Shown here one piece after another: positions 41,042 through 48,600 of a stretch of DNA of 64,000 nt; positions within the stretch are counted from its first letter, which is position 1, and the number at the start of each line of letters is the position of its first letter. This stretch comes from Chrysomallon squamiferum (taxonomy: Eukaryota; Mollusca; Gastropoda; Neomphalida; Peltospiridae). The notes beneath the pieces are model-generated. The model did no database searches, was not told where the DNA came from, and worked only from the letters and a program-made list of their open reading frames with translations. A program made the position numbers and the translations under genes. The stretch lies in NCBI GenBank assembly GCA_012295275.1, contig CM022679.1, positions 3,944,379 to 4,008,378 of the forward strand. Direction: 5' to 3'.

Positions 41042-44000
41042 TAGAATTTAATTATTTTATTTATAAAATTGCCATTTTGTCTATAATACATCTACTAGAA
41101 CATCTCTTTTCTGTTGTTTTTTTTCTCTAAATTAATCTTTTTTGCCTCATGCATAATAGTTTCATTTGTTTCAAAACATAAATTATTGCCGAAATCAAGA
41201 TGTTGCAAAAGATGTTTGTTATTTAAATTGTTGTTAAAATGGCTCGACAAAATTAATTTGACATTACTTTTTAAGTTCATTAAATGTCAGTGCAGTAAAA
41301 GATTTTAGAAGTTACTACATTATTTTTCAGTTCCAACCATTCCTGGAGAGCTGCACTTTTCAAATATAACATTAGAGATGATCACAGTGAGATGGTCATC
41401 GCCACAGAAACCCAATGGAAAGATCATCAAATATGAACTTATTTACTTTCTCTCTCAGCCTGATGGATGTAAGAAGTGATTTGTCTTTGTTTTAGCAGTA
41501 GAGTTACAAGTTGATGTTTAATTAGTAGTTGTACTTCAGTTTATGCATTTGTGTTATTGTGGGTGGCAGAATCAGTCTTGCTTGGGGCTGCTTTCTGTGA
41601 TACTTGTTGAGTTATCAAAGATTCCTTGCTTCAGGTAGTCAAGGGTAAACTACATCTTCTTTTTTTTCGACTTTATATTTTTGAAAAGAGATTGAATCAA
41701 TAATGAAAAATAAAACACCAAAACACCCCAACATAATTAGCAATGAAAATTGACTGTACATTTATTTTTTTAATATTTCTTCTTGCATTGAGTTCTTTCC
41801 CTTTGTTTCAGTGGAGACCAAGTTGGTGAAGCTTTTCCTCAATGGCTCCCAGCACCGCATCACTATTGATGAACTGAACGAATACAGCAACTACACGTTT
41901 GAGATACGTGCACGAACATCAGTGGGCTTTGGTCCAGCAAGGACAAGCAGCGTAGTGACCGGTCCACAGCCTGGCTGTAAGAACTGATCATTTATTTATC
42001 TACTTTAACAGGTCTTGTCACTGCACTTTTTTCCTTCATCTGTGACTTCTCCTTTATGTTAGCATCTTTCCCTGACTGTGCTGTGCCCTCGAATTGATTT
42101 TGTTGTCTTTCCATCAATCCTGTCTCTATTCTGACCTGTTGTAATAAAAGACTTATTTGTTTTGAAAAATTGTAAATGTAAGAGTTCATTCCAGGACTGT
42201 TTGTGTCATCCATCAGAGATTCAGTGTTGTGACAGTCTGGAGTTGAAATTATTTTGGAAAGGAACACGGAATTTCATTTCCTTTTATTTGAATCAAATTT
42301 GTTTTGGTTATCTGGTTTTGAAGTATTGATTAAAAAACAGCATGATGGAGCCACTAGATCTATTCACTTTGATGTAAGATTAATTTTATCATACTTGAAG
42401 AATATGTCAACCACCAAACTGTTTTCCACTCCACACAGTATCAGATGAAACAAACCAGAATGGAATGGAGGCAGACACTTTTCTGTCATACCAGTAAACA
42501 AAAAACACTGCATCACTTAACTGTCATTGTAAAGTTTTTTTTATTTTGTTTTTGTTGCAGTGGCCCCAGGCAAACCAACAAAACCAGTTTTGGAATTGAA
42601 AGACAAGTTTGTCACGTTGTCCTGGATGAACACTGGGGAAGGATCATCTCAGATTTACGGCTACAAGATTCAGGCTAAAGCAGAAGGTAACAATTCTTTG
42701 TCTTCAAACTGACTAAAACTTACAACATTGTTATTGTAAATTTCCTGAAAAATAAAATAAATATTAATTATTACGATTTAAACAATTTTTTTTCACAAAC
42801 ATTTCATTACTTTCATTTATTTATTTTATTTATTTATATTTATATTACTATTTCGTCTGAAAAGTCTTAAAAACCCCACAAAAAACAAGCAACATTTGTC
42901 TATTTTTTCTTCTCCAGATGAGCAAAAGTTTATGACAATTATGCAGAAGAACTCGCGTGAACCGACAGCTTTGATCAGCTTCCAGAACTTGACGCCAGAC
43001 ACTCGCTACCAGTTCCGTGTGATAGCCATCAACTCAGACAGCATCAGTCCTCCCAGTGACCCCTCACAGTACCAGCTAACTCCTGGACCAGGTGACCCTT
43101 CAAACATCTCTTCTTTATTAAACTGTGTTTTAGACATGTAGGTACACAGAGATCTAATTTAATGTATGAGTAAAATGCCTTGATACATGTTAAAGAGTCT
43201 GAGCTCAGAAAAATAACTTGTGTACCAGGTGAAACTTTATTTCTATTGTTAAATAAATTAGCTGTGTATCACTTGATCAAAGAGTTCTGATTATATCTTC
43301 ACAGCGGTCAGTCCTATTGGCACAGTAAAGCCGTTCCACACAGAGTGGTGGTTCCTGGTTATCATTGCGCTTACCGGAGTCATCATCATCCTGGTCATCA
43401 TCTCCTTGTTGTGTCTTGTCAGTCGCAGACACAAATCTAACAGTGAGCTGCTTTTATTTATTAAAAGTCATTCTTTGTGTTCAGATGCTGTTTTATATCA
43501 TGCTAAAATTCAGTTTTTGTAATTCTGTTTTCCAAAAATGTAGAATGTCAGTATCTTGGAATAGAAGTTTAAGGGACAATGAGTTTTTGACATTAATGTA
43601 GCATATTGTTTCTGAATAATTTAATAACATTACTCTAATTGTCATTTTATGTCTGTTTTGTATCTGTCTGCTATCTTCTGCCTGCCTCTCTCTCTGTCTC
43701 TCTGTGATATTTGTAGTCTCTGTTTATCCACTTGCTAATGCACATACTTTTTGTGACAAAGAGATGAAAAGGTCCCAGACAACGACCACTGTAGCCTCCG
43801 AGTCACCTGAGCCAGATGATGGAGGATTTCCAACATACGAGCTGCGACAGTCCAGAAGAAATGTCAATATGAGAAATGGCTCGGCTAAAAATATATATGC
43901 AAGGTTTGTTTGTGTTTTTTAAATTCAAAATAATATCATCTTCTGTTTAATGAAATTAAAAAATAAAAAATAATAATAATAATTTTGGTTTGTGAATTTT

Positions 44001-44915
44001 AAGACTGATAACAAAAAAACCAAAATCAAATGCAAATATAAATTACAGAAAAAATAAAGTGATCACAAAATAAAGGAATGTATAATTTAAAATGATAACG
44101 TGTATATGCTTTGCAAGTGAACAGTTTTTATATTAGGAGGGTTTATTAGATTAAATCTGCTCAGATACAAACTACTGTGTGAGCATGTATGTGAGTGAAT
44201 GAGTGAGTGAACTCACAAGTTTGTTTCTCTTTGAGTGCAGGTCTCCCCCCAGGCCCAGTCCTGCTAGCGTCACCTACTCTGATGATGACCTCGCCATGGC
44301 AAAAGGTCCAATTCCAGATGACAACAGCAGCAGCATCACAGAGAAACCGTCCGAATTGGGAGACTCGACAGAGGTGACTGATCATCACTGTTTTATTTTT
44401 TTATTTTATGAAAATAATATATGTATTTATAAAATCATTTTTATGAGCCAGCGAATTAACAAGTCAAAAAACTGAAAACTGTTGATATATCTGACAAAGG
44501 ATTAATCATTAAACTTCATTATTTGCATTAAAAAACAACTGAAAATATCCAAAACAACACTTCTGTTATTTTTGGTATTTTAAAGTGTCATAAAACTTCA
44601 AGAATATGTGTGTACAAGTGTAAACGTACATTTTGAAAATGAATTTGTTTTGTGTTTCAGCCTAGTGATGATGAAAGTGATCTGGAAAGTGAGAAAGGAC
44701 CATCGTCTCCCCCTCCCCCTCCATTCACGCACTATGCTAACAAAGACAATGTGAGACAATCTTGGCGCTTCCCTAGCCCTCACAATGCGTACGCTTACAC
44801 TGACAGTGAGGTGGAAAGCAGCCACTATGCAATGAGTCTGAACAATGGAGACATTGTAGTGAACAACACAGCAGGCTCAAGGACTCCTCTCACCGGATTT
44901 TCATCATTTGTATGA
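6105..44915 (+). CDS. sdk: Sidekick homolog, complete gene (34 exon positions, exon 24 duplicated)
   Basis: Large single-pass adhesion receptor of the Ig superfamily. Sidekick proteins bind homophilically; they act in layer-specific synapse formation in vertebrates and at tricellular junctions and in the visual system of flies. Joining the exons gives about 2,177 residues (family about 2,200): signal peptide 1-33, six Ig domains (about 34-621), thirteen FN3 domains (about 622-1940), membrane helix about 1957-1979, and a tail of about 198 residues with the SPPRPSP and YSDDD motifs seen in Sdk tails, ending [11 protein letters not shown], a C-terminal PDZ ligand. Nearly all introns are phase 1 between domains, and all phases match. 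Oddities are a one-base gap in exon 13 and two alternative exons 24. Orthology is firm from domain order and C-terminus; a role in neural wiring here is inferred from the family. Confidence 0.96.
6262..6342 (+). repeat. (CT)n microsatellite
   Basis: Uninterrupted CT dinucleotide run of about 81 bp, starting 58 bp after the exon 1 donor of sdk. Confidence 0.95.
6797..6865. repeat. AAAAAT/AAATA-type repeat
   Basis: Tandem A5T-type hexamers inside sdk intron 1. The open frames over it are repeat artefacts. Confidence 0.85.
8470..8830. other. Complex non-coding patch in sdk intron 1
   Basis: About 360 bp of balanced, non-repetitive sequence amid AT-rich intron, following a poly-T run. It contains AATCAATT and ACATTAATTAGTG, homeodomain-type cores, and no exon-like borders in phase. 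It may be an enhancer; conservation would need an alignment. Confidence 0.25.
10151..10226 (+). repeat. (TG)n with short (TA)n
   Basis: Interrupted TG repeat 10151-10206 followed by CACACATATATATATATA. Confidence 0.9.
11559..11598 (+). repeat. (CA)n microsatellite
   Basis: Uninterrupted CA run of about 40 bp in sdk intron 1. Confidence 0.95.
12370..14900. repeat. Cluster of poly-A/poly-T runs in sdk intron 1
   Basis: Homopolymer runs at about 12391-12404, 12501-12516, 13454-13481, 13569-13587, 13947-13963 and 14865-14893, in otherwise AT-rich unique DNA. Short frames reading through them (F or K runs) are not genes. Confidence 0.8.
15131..15161 (+). repeat. (TG)n microsatellite
   Basis: TG run of about 31 bp in sdk intron 1. 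Confidence 0.9.
15842..16086. repeat. Poly-A pair and (TTTA)n-(TTA)n block
   Basis: Poly-A 15842-15867 and 15873-15896, then TTTA repeats at about 16006-16040 running into TTA repeats to 16086. Confidence 0.9.
17452..17549 (+). repeat. (GT)n microsatellite, interrupted
   Basis: About 98 bp of GT repeat with interruptions near 17491-17503. The frames over it on both strands (VCVC and THTH runs) are repeat artefacts. Confidence 0.95.
18156..18192 (+). repeat. (TTTA)n microsatellite
   Basis: TTTA tetranucleotide run in sdk intron 1. ATAC/ATAT-rich simple sequence also lies at 18460-18565. Confidence 0.9.
19538..19655. repeat. (TA)n and (CA)n microsatellites
   Basis: TA run 19538-19570 and an interrupted CA run at about 19613-19655 in sdk intron 1. 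Confidence 0.9.
21259..21531 (+). CDS. sdk: sdk exon 2: Ig1
   Basis: Phase 1 in and out. Residues about 34-124. Typical Ig core: RLTCEATA, W of YSWLKDG, and [11 protein letters not shown]. It begins VFQYPPQ, matching the start of Sdk Ig1. Distinctly GC-richer than the flanking introns. Donor GTAAGT. Confidence 0.93.
21777..22082 (+). CDS. sdk: sdk exon 3: Ig2
   Basis: Phase 1 in and out; residues about 125-226. The Ig fold lacks both core cysteines: IVIKLP replaces the first and EYHARAVN the second, while the W of VDWIVKK is kept. To my knowledge Ig2 of other Sidekicks also lacks the pair, so this supports orthology rather than decay. Donor GTAACA. Confidence 0.93.
22466..22577 (+). CDS. sdk: sdk exon 4: Ig3, first part
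   Basis: Phase 1 in, phase 2 out. Carries the first core cysteine ([10 protein letters not shown]). Joins exon 5 through a split AG-A arginine codon. Confidence 0.9.
23135..23352 (+). CDS. sdk: sdk exon 5: Ig3, second part
   Basis: Phase 2 in, phase 1 out. Holds the core W (MNWYRVHP) and the second cysteine (DKGMYKCEG). Donor GTTTGC. Residues about 264-336. Confidence 0.9.
23616..23766 (+). CDS. sdk: sdk exon 6: Ig4, first part
   Basis: Phase 1 in, phase 2 out. Contains [20 protein letters not shown], the C and W core of Ig4. Donor GTAAGT. Confidence 0.92.
24187..24314 (+). CDS. sdk: sdk exon 7: Ig4, second part
   Basis: Phase 2 in, phase 1 out. Contains [19 protein letters not shown] followed by IAQNPAGE. 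Donor GTGAGT. Its 3' end and donor are repeated in decayed form in the following intron. Confidence 0.92.
24300..24540 (+). repeat. Tandem decayed copies of the exon 7 / intron 7 border
   Basis: The segment around the exon 7 donor (TCTGTATCCTGGCTCAAAG, then ATAGATAACACTTTTAATAT) recurs at about 24361-24400 and again, more diverged, at about 24482-24540. Offsets are roughly 75 and 120 bp. Confidence 0.7.
25027..25143 (+). CDS. sdk: sdk exon 8: Ig5, first part
   Basis: Phase 1 in and out; residues about 430-468. Contains [19 protein letters not shown] with the core C and W. Donor GTAACC. Confidence 0.92.
25543..25707 (+). CDS. sdk: sdk exon 9: Ig5, second part
   Basis: Phase 1 in and out; residues about 469-523. 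Contains [18 protein letters not shown] and NASNVRG. Donor GTAATA. Confidence 0.92.
26281..26574 (+). CDS. sdk: sdk exon 10: Ig6
   Basis: Phase 1 in and out; residues about 524-621. A complete Ig domain: [37 protein letters not shown]. The exon is clearly GC-richer than its neighbours. Donor GTGAGA. Confidence 0.93.
26640..27100 (+). repeat. Diverged tandem repeat, unit about 155-170 bp, 2.7 copies (intron 10)
   Basis: The motif ACAAATTATTNNTAGAACAT recurs at about 26733, 26901 and 27057 within T-rich sequence that also repeats CTCTTCCTCTTATTTTC. The open frames over it (F, L and S runs) are not genes. Confidence 0.75.
27296..27436 (+). CDS. sdk: sdk exon 11: FN3-1, first part
   Basis: Phase 1 in and out; residues about 622-668. 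Contains [20 protein letters not shown], the B-strand W and C-strand Y pattern of FN3. Donor GTTAGT. Confidence 0.92.
27850..28015 (+). repeat. Short tandem repeat in intron 11, offset about 93 bp
   Basis: ACTTATTTTATGGTTAAT at about 27854 recurs at about 27947, followed in both copies by related sequence ending in ACTGTCTGT / ACCGTCTGT. Confidence 0.65.
28047..28235 (+). CDS. sdk: sdk exon 12: FN3-1, second part
   Basis: Phase 1 in and out; residues about 669-731. Contains [19 protein letters not shown] and SVGEGNAS, the E-F-G part of FN3. The donor CGTAAAA is weak, but its phase is confirmed by exon 13. Confidence 0.88.
28781..29403 (+). CDS. sdk: sdk exon 13: FN3-2 and FN3-3, with one-base frameshift
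   Basis: Encodes two FN3 domains, about residues 732-939. FN3-2 has [20 protein letters not shown] and [21 protein letters not shown]3-3 has [12 protein letters not shown] and INGINQGY. The frame is intact to CHTG (29341-29352). From 29355 the family-like sequence [16 protein letters not shown] continues in another frame and reaches the GTAAGT donor in phase 1, as exon 14 requires. One base is therefore missing near 29353-29354. Read as given, the protein stops seven codons into exon 14. A sequencing or assembly error is the simplest explanation; a true null allele cannot be excluded. Confidence 0.9.
29963..30061 (+). CDS. sdk: sdk exon 14: FN3-4, first part
   Basis: Phase 1 in and out; residues about 940-972. 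Starts [13 protein letters not shown] and contains [18 protein letters not shown]. Its phase proves the frameshift in exon 13. Donor GTTTGT. Confidence 0.92.
30377..30568 (+). CDS. sdk: sdk exon 15: FN3-4, second part
   Basis: Phase 1 in and out; residues about 973-1036. Contains [28 protein letters not shown] and RTRKGDG. Donor GTAAGC. Confidence 0.92.
30980..31350 (+). CDS. sdk: sdk exon 16: FN3-5 and start of FN3-6
   Basis: Phase 1 in, phase 0 out; residues about 1037-1160. FN3-5 spans [12 protein letters not shown] to EFETKQ; FN3-6 begins [16 protein letters not shown] and ends in TTLRISWN just before a GTAAGT donor. GC-rich exon. Frames in other registers over it are shadows. Confidence 0.93.
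31786..32062 (+). repeat. 26 bp minisatellite, about 10 copies (intron 16)
   Basis: Unit close to GTAATAAATATAAATTTTG plus TTTTAAA, repeated head to tail up to 50 bp before the exon 17 acceptor. Confidence 0.9.
32112..32358 (+). CDS. sdk: sdk exon 17: rest of FN3-6
   Basis: Phase 0 in, phase 1 out; residues about 1161-1242. Contains [31 protein letters not shown] and ends GERTRES. Donor GTAGTT. Confidence 0.92.
32717..32832 (+). CDS. sdk: sdk exon 18: FN3-7, first part
   Basis: Phase 1 in, phase 0 out; residues about 1243-1281. Contains [28 protein letters not shown] and NGMIQGYK, a very Sidekick-like FN3 start. Donor GTACAG. Confidence 0.93.
33350..33536 (+). CDS. sdk: sdk exon 19: FN3-7, second part
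   Basis: Phase 0 in, phase 1 out; residues about 1282-1343. Contains [26 protein letters not shown] and VAVKTFED. Intron 18 before it carries a TAA run at about 33049-33080 and poly-A at 33223-33242. Confidence 0.92.
33970..34260 (+). CDS. sdk: sdk exon 20: FN3-8
   Basis: Phase 1 in and out; residues about 1344-1440. A full FN3: [52 protein letters not shown]. The donor GTAGAG and its flank are duplicated in the following intron. Confidence 0.93.
34252..34560 (+). repeat. Duplicated exon 20 / intron 20 border, offset about 155 bp
   Basis: GGTAGAGGTTTTGAAATAAA at the exon 20 donor recurs at about 34415 with one substitution, followed by the same order of AGTAGAT(C/T)TGATAAGTAT, TGTAATAATTT and TTTAATAAATGTATTAAATT. 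Confidence 0.8.
35018..35216 (+). CDS. sdk: sdk exon 21: FN3-9, first part
   Basis: Phase 1 in, phase 2 out; residues about 1441-1507. Contains [38 protein letters not shown] and TSYVVS. Donor GTGAGT. Confidence 0.92.
35676..35779 (+). CDS. sdk: sdk exon 22: FN3-9, second part
   Basis: Phase 2 in, phase 1 out; residues about 1507-1541. Contains [19 protein letters not shown]. Donor GTAAGT. Confidence 0.92.
35905..36058 (+). repeat. (TTA)n microsatellite (intron 22)
   Basis: Interrupted TTA repeat; the I-run and N-run frames over it are artefacts. Confidence 0.9.
36146..36216 (+). CDS. sdk: sdk exon 23: FN3-10, first part
   Basis: Phase 1 in, phase 0 out; residues about 1542-1565. Contains [20 protein letters not shown] followed by VSWK. 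It is the constant partner for either exon 24a or exon 24b. Donor GTAAGT. Confidence 0.92.
36812..37031 (+). CDS. sdk: sdk exon 24a: alternative second part of FN3-10
   Basis: Acceptor CTATTTTCAAG, donor GTAACT; phase 0 in, phase 1 out, 220 bp, no stops. Encodes [18 protein letters not shown] at the start and [13 protein letters not shown] near the end. Exon 24b encodes the same half-domain, starting with PPSETWN and ending with [10 protein letters not shown]; by eye about one third of residues agree. 24a lacks the usual Y after the G of the C strand (GI instead of GY), so it is the more diverged copy. It replaces 24b in frame, giving about 2,175 residues. Skipping or adding a copy shifts the frame. 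Whether it is used in a particular tissue cannot be read from DNA. Confidence 0.82.
37740..37965 (+). CDS. sdk: sdk exon 24b: canonical second part of FN3-10
   Basis: Acceptor TTGTCCCCAG, donor GTAAGG; phase 0 in, phase 1 out, 226 bp; residues about 1566-1640. Contains [40 protein letters not shown] and ends TIYVGEA, the ending I associate with this Sdk domain, so I take it as the ancestral copy. Splicing both 24a and 24b would put 24b out of frame and reach a stop inside it. Confidence 0.92.
37966..40016 (+). repeat. sdk: Intron 24b (2 kb), mostly simple repeats
   Basis: Poly-A 38035-38060, TTTA runs at 38248-38313, an AATA run at about 38698-38768, and TAA at about 38899-38927. The remainder is AT-rich unique DNA. 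I searched for a third copy of exon 24 and saw none. Confidence 0.8.
40017..40132 (+). CDS. sdk: sdk exon 25: FN3-11, first part
   Basis: Phase 1 in, phase 0 out; residues about 1641-1679. Contains [27 protein letters not shown] and NGGLSGYK. Donor GTAGAT. Confidence 0.92.
40280..40430. other. GC-rich patch inside intron 25
   Basis: About 150 bp with C and G runs (GACCCTTTTTGGGGGCTGCC, CCCGCCCCCCTC), very unlike the surrounding AT-rich intron. No reading frame or splice borders fit. Possibly an inserted repeat fragment. Confidence 0.35.
40543..40573 (+). pseudogene. Decayed copy of the exon 26 acceptor and first codons
   Basis: TATAGCAG followed by ATTCTATACTGGCCAGCCAA closely repeats the true exon 26 start (TATTGCAG, then ATTCTCTACTGGCCAGCCAA) 146 bp upstream of it. 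The similarity then fades, and the frame meets stops without a donor in phase, so it is a remnant, though it could act as a decoy acceptor. Confidence 0.65.
40696..40876 (+). CDS. sdk: sdk exon 26: FN3-11, second part
   Basis: Phase 0 in, phase 1 out; residues about 1680-1739. Contains [29 protein letters not shown] and GDGPKS. Donor GTAATT. Confidence 0.92.
41331..41468 (+). CDS. sdk: sdk exon 27: FN3-12, first part
   Basis: Phase 1 in and out; residues about 1740-1785. Contains [37 protein letters not shown]. Donor GTAAGA. Confidence 0.92.
41812..41976 (+). CDS. sdk: sdk exon 28: FN3-12, second part
   Basis: Phase 1 in and out; residues about 1786-1840. Contains [20 protein letters not shown] and SVGFGPAR. 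Donor GTAAGA. Confidence 0.92.
42561..42686 (+). CDS. sdk: sdk exon 29: FN3-13, first part
   Basis: Phase 1 in and out; residues about 1841-1882. Contains [20 protein letters not shown] and [17 protein letters not shown]. Donor GTAACA. Confidence 0.92.
42918..43091 (+). CDS. sdk: sdk exon 30: FN3-13, second part
   Basis: Phase 1 in and out; residues about 1883-1940. Contains [20 protein letters not shown] and ends in QLTPGP. Completes the thirteenth FN3. Donor GTGACC. Confidence 0.92.
43305..43442 (+). CDS. sdk: sdk exon 31: transmembrane segment
   Basis: Phase 1 in and out; residues about 1941-1986. A juxtamembrane TEWWFLV motif, as in other Sidekicks, leads into a hydrophobic helix rich in I, V and L (about 1957-1979), then the basic stop-transfer SRRHKSN. 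Donor GTGAGC. Confidence 0.94.
43717..43903 (+). CDS. sdk: sdk exon 32: cytoplasmic tail, first part
   Basis: Phase 1 in, phase 2 out. The acceptor TTTGTAG follows a CTCTCT-rich tract. Encodes [18 protein letters not shown], then [20 protein letters not shown], the conserved DNGGF-type motif of Sdk tails. A second AG at 43760-43761 is also in phase and would drop 15 codons, so the 5' border is not fully certain. Donor GTTTGT. Confidence 0.85.
44241..44373 (+). CDS. sdk: sdk exon 33: cytoplasmic tail, middle part
   Basis: Phase 2 in, phase 0 out. Encodes [19 protein letters not shown] and ends in GDSTE. The SPPRPSP and YSD(D/E)D motifs match other Sidekick tails. Donor GTGACT. Confidence 0.93.
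44661..44915 (+). CDS. sdk: sdk exon 34: tail end with PDZ ligand, stop codon
   Basis: Phase 0 in; stop TGA at 44913-44915. Acidic start [10 protein letters not shown], a proline run ([11 protein letters not shown]), then [12 protein letters not shown] at the end. The GFSSFV terminus is the hallmark Sidekick hexapeptide that binds MAGI-type PDZ proteins. Confidence 0.97.
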   Translation, partial: PSDDESDLESEKGPSSPPPPPFTHYANKDNVRQSWRFPSPHNAYAYTDSEVESSHYAMSLNNGDIVVNNTAGSRTPLTGFSSFV

Positions 44916-45620
44916 CGAAGAATTGCTGTTTTTTTTGTATTATGTTAGCCTCACATGAAATGCTTCAGCCCTCATAGTTTAAAAAAAAAAAAATATATAT
45001 ATATATATATTTATTTTTGTAATAACGAAGGTGAGGGTGAATTTTACTGTGATTGTTGAAGATTTTATTTTATAGAGAAAGTGATTCTGGATGTGGTATT
45101 CACTGCCTGCCTTAGCAATGATGAAATAATCAAATACTGGCCAAAGAATCAGTCATTGAGGTGACAGGTGTTTGTTCATGAAATACACTGAGAGACAGCA
45201 ACATTTTTTTTTTTTTTTTTACTGCAGCTAATAAGGGCAAAATGTCTTCAGTGCTGGTATAACAGCATGGAGGGATTATGGAATCTCAGAGCAGATAGAA
45301 AAGCCAACAAGGTAATCTATCTGAGTAGAATGAAACTGTTTGAAGTTAAAGGTAATTCATGGTCAGTGACCTTCTGACAAAAATAACAAAGAGTAAGCAG
45401 ACTGCTGGCAGTTAGAAGGAATTCGTGTCTAGACCTTATCAAATACATTGAAATATCTTGCAATGAGACACCACAGTGAACAGTGTCCATTGACCTCCAT
45501 TTTATAATGGTGAATGATCATCACAACACAGCTTGGGAAAAAGAAAAATTAAAAATATTGCACAAAACAGTGTATTCGTAAATTTGGAGAGATAAAAATA
45601 AATTGAAAAATACCAAAGTG
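44916..45620 (+). other. sdk: Probable sdk 3' untranslated region
   Basis: Unique sequence with poly-A and TA runs at 44982-45010 and poly-T at 45206-45221. The first canonical signals after the stop are ATTAAA at about 45548-45553 and AATAAA at 45597-45602, followed by GTGTTC. The more balanced composition continues to about 46100, so a longer UTR is possible. Confidence 0.45.
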
Positions 45621-48600
45621 TTCATTGAGTGACTGTAGTACAGTGTCCACTGACCAGTATGAATGCACAGGTGTTATAAGAAATCAGTGGGTGGTGTTAA
45701 TATTTCCTCTCTTGTGGAGCATGCAGTGAAGAAGGAAAACAAGAAAATGGACACAACTCAGTGTTGCTAAAGATATCCAAACATTCAGTGCCAGTTAAAA
45801 TGTAGGACAACAGGCCAGCATACTTTGATAGAACACAACAGTGTTGTTCAAATTTACATTTTGTACACAGGCTCACTGTATAAAAATATCAGTGTGTTTT
45901 GTGAACAGTACTGCCAACCAAGAATTCATTTGATGTCCACTACAGAACTGAAAGATTTCAGACTGTGTGAGTTAAATAGCACTATAAACAAGCAAGAATT
46001 TTGTTTTACTACAGCATGGATGTGATGTTTGGCATTTTTGCCTTGTTAACAAGATGATCCCATTGTTACTATGATGGTCCCATTTGTTTTTTGTACATGT
46101 GGCCAAAAATGTGTTAAAAATAATATCTATGCATATACATCATAACAACTTCAGGAGAATATATAATATAAATGCATTAAGCCATCAACATAATTGTCAA
46201 TGTTTGAATGTATGTTTTTAATGTGAAGATGTTTGTATGTAGGATGGGTGAAATGTTTTAGTTTTATAGATGGCTTTTTTGTCTTTGATTCAAGACAACT
46301 ACATTAATGCTATGTTTTTGACTTTAGTTTTTTATAATAATGTTTCTTGTGTGTTTTTGTTTTTTAAAAAGCAAGAATTTATGATATATTAAAACATGGT
46401 AGTTTACTAAGCTGACACTGTAAGTTAATAAGCAAGAACCCCACAAAACCCCACATTTAATATTTTCAGTTATTCTTTTTCCATCTCATCCCTTTTTGTA
46501 TATCAACCTAAAAATTAAAAGGAATCATTCATAAATATACACAAAGTATTTAATTGCAATAATTATCTAGTCAAATAAATACATTAACATTATGCATATG
46601 TATATCTGTGGTAACAGAAGGAGATAATGAAACATTCTTTATGCATGCTTTGATGTGATTATTTTACTACTCACAACCAATCTTTGCTAATAATAAAATA
46701 TGATCATTAATTAATAGCTAGATGTTTATAACTGTCATTTTATTCGTTTTATGTTTATCACACATAAAATAATTGAATACTTTGTAAAGACTGCTTGCAA
46801 GAAACAAAGCAATCAGTTGTAATAATAAGTATTTTCATTTACTGCATTTCAAATAGTTATTTTTCATAATATTACATTACTTCATTAGTTGTGTTATATA
46901 ATGTGTGTAAGTGGATATTGAATCAGATTAACACACGCTTCTTTTCAATATATTATCTCTTGCTTCTCAAATTTATTTTATGATTAGTAATTAAAATTAG
47001 TATGTAAATGAAGAAGATTTTCTTATTTCAAATTTTTCAGTGTTTCTGATAGCAAATTCTTCCTCATTAATTTTTTTGCCCCTATTTAACTTTTCTTAAT
47101 TTTATTGTATTTTGCTAATTCTCTAATTAGATAATATACAGAAATATATTGAAATATTTTCTTGTAAACCAAAGAACAATAGCCAGATTAAAAAGTAGTG
47201 TTAAAAACATTTAAGTAATGGCTGTGTTTTTGAAGTTTAATCTTTCATTTTAAAACTCCAGACAGCAAATTTCTGAGAGGGCTTAGTAACTTCAAGCTAG
47301 GTTTTCTTAGTCATTTCATATTATTATTATTATTTTAAAACTTTTTTCATCTGATAGCCAGTAATTTTTTTTCTTGTCACTGTCTCATTAAAATTTCACA
47401 GAAGAAATTTTTTTACATGAGGGTCCAAACTACAGTGAAGCAATGTATATTAGTATTAAGTATTATATTGTTTTTAACATAGCATTTATTTAGTGGACAT
47501 CTGTCTGCAGTTAATTTAACTGTAAAAATTATTATATTTACTATCTGTTAAATATATATAAAACATAAAATGTAATGCTCAAGTGCATTTTAGCTGAAGC
47601 AAGTCCCAGAAACTTCAGGAACAGAATGGGGAAGTGTTGTCTCCCTTTTATCTTCACTGAGAACACCATTGTTAATGGACATTGTTACGTAGTGAAAGCA
47701 ATTTGCTTAGTACTTATTTGTTAGACATTCCATATTACCAGATTCATTCCTTATTAGTTGTTTTATTGTATATATCTAAGAGCAACAATAAATTATTGTA
47801 TTTTTTGTGTGAAAGTGAACAAATAATAGATACTGAAGAATATGAATTGGGCCAAACAGTATTGTCTCCAAATGATAATATTTAAGGAAAACGTAGATAA
47901 ATAAATAAATTATTTTATTTTATTCAGACATTTAAGAAAAAGAAAGAAAAAATATAAAAGAAAATAGTAAACAAATCTATTATTAATAATAATAATAAAG
48001 ATAGTATTCAAAAAATAGAATTTAAATACATTTTTTTTTATATGTACTTAATACAACAACAACAACAAAAAAAAAGAAAACAAAAAAACACAACCAAACA
48101 AACAAAATAGAGAACACAAAACCCCCCAAAACACCTCCACAAAACAAAATGTTTTAAAAAATTAAAGCAAAAAAATCGAATTTTTTACAAGCCTTTACAG
48201 TTATTTGTTACAAATATGTTATTTACTGGAACTGACAGCCTATAAAAACAGAAAACGTGGGTCTGAGTAAAAATTTTGTGGGCTAGTCTTTTTATGGAAT
48301 TTGAAACATTTTCAGAGAAAAATCAGACCTTGTATGATTGTTTGTGTGTTACATCCATTTAGAGAAACCTAAAAAACTTTTTATAAACATTTGGCAGATT
48401 CTTTAAATGAAGTAGCTAGACATTTTTTTTTTTCTGAAGTTGTTTTCCTAATTCATTTGGTATATATATCAACATCATTAGTTTTGTCATTTGGATGAAA
48501 TCTGGAAGATAAATAATTGAATTTATTTTTTTATTCAACTCTTCAGGGCTTGCAATTTTTTTTTTTACTTAGGAATAATTGTCACAGACCTTTGTTTGAT

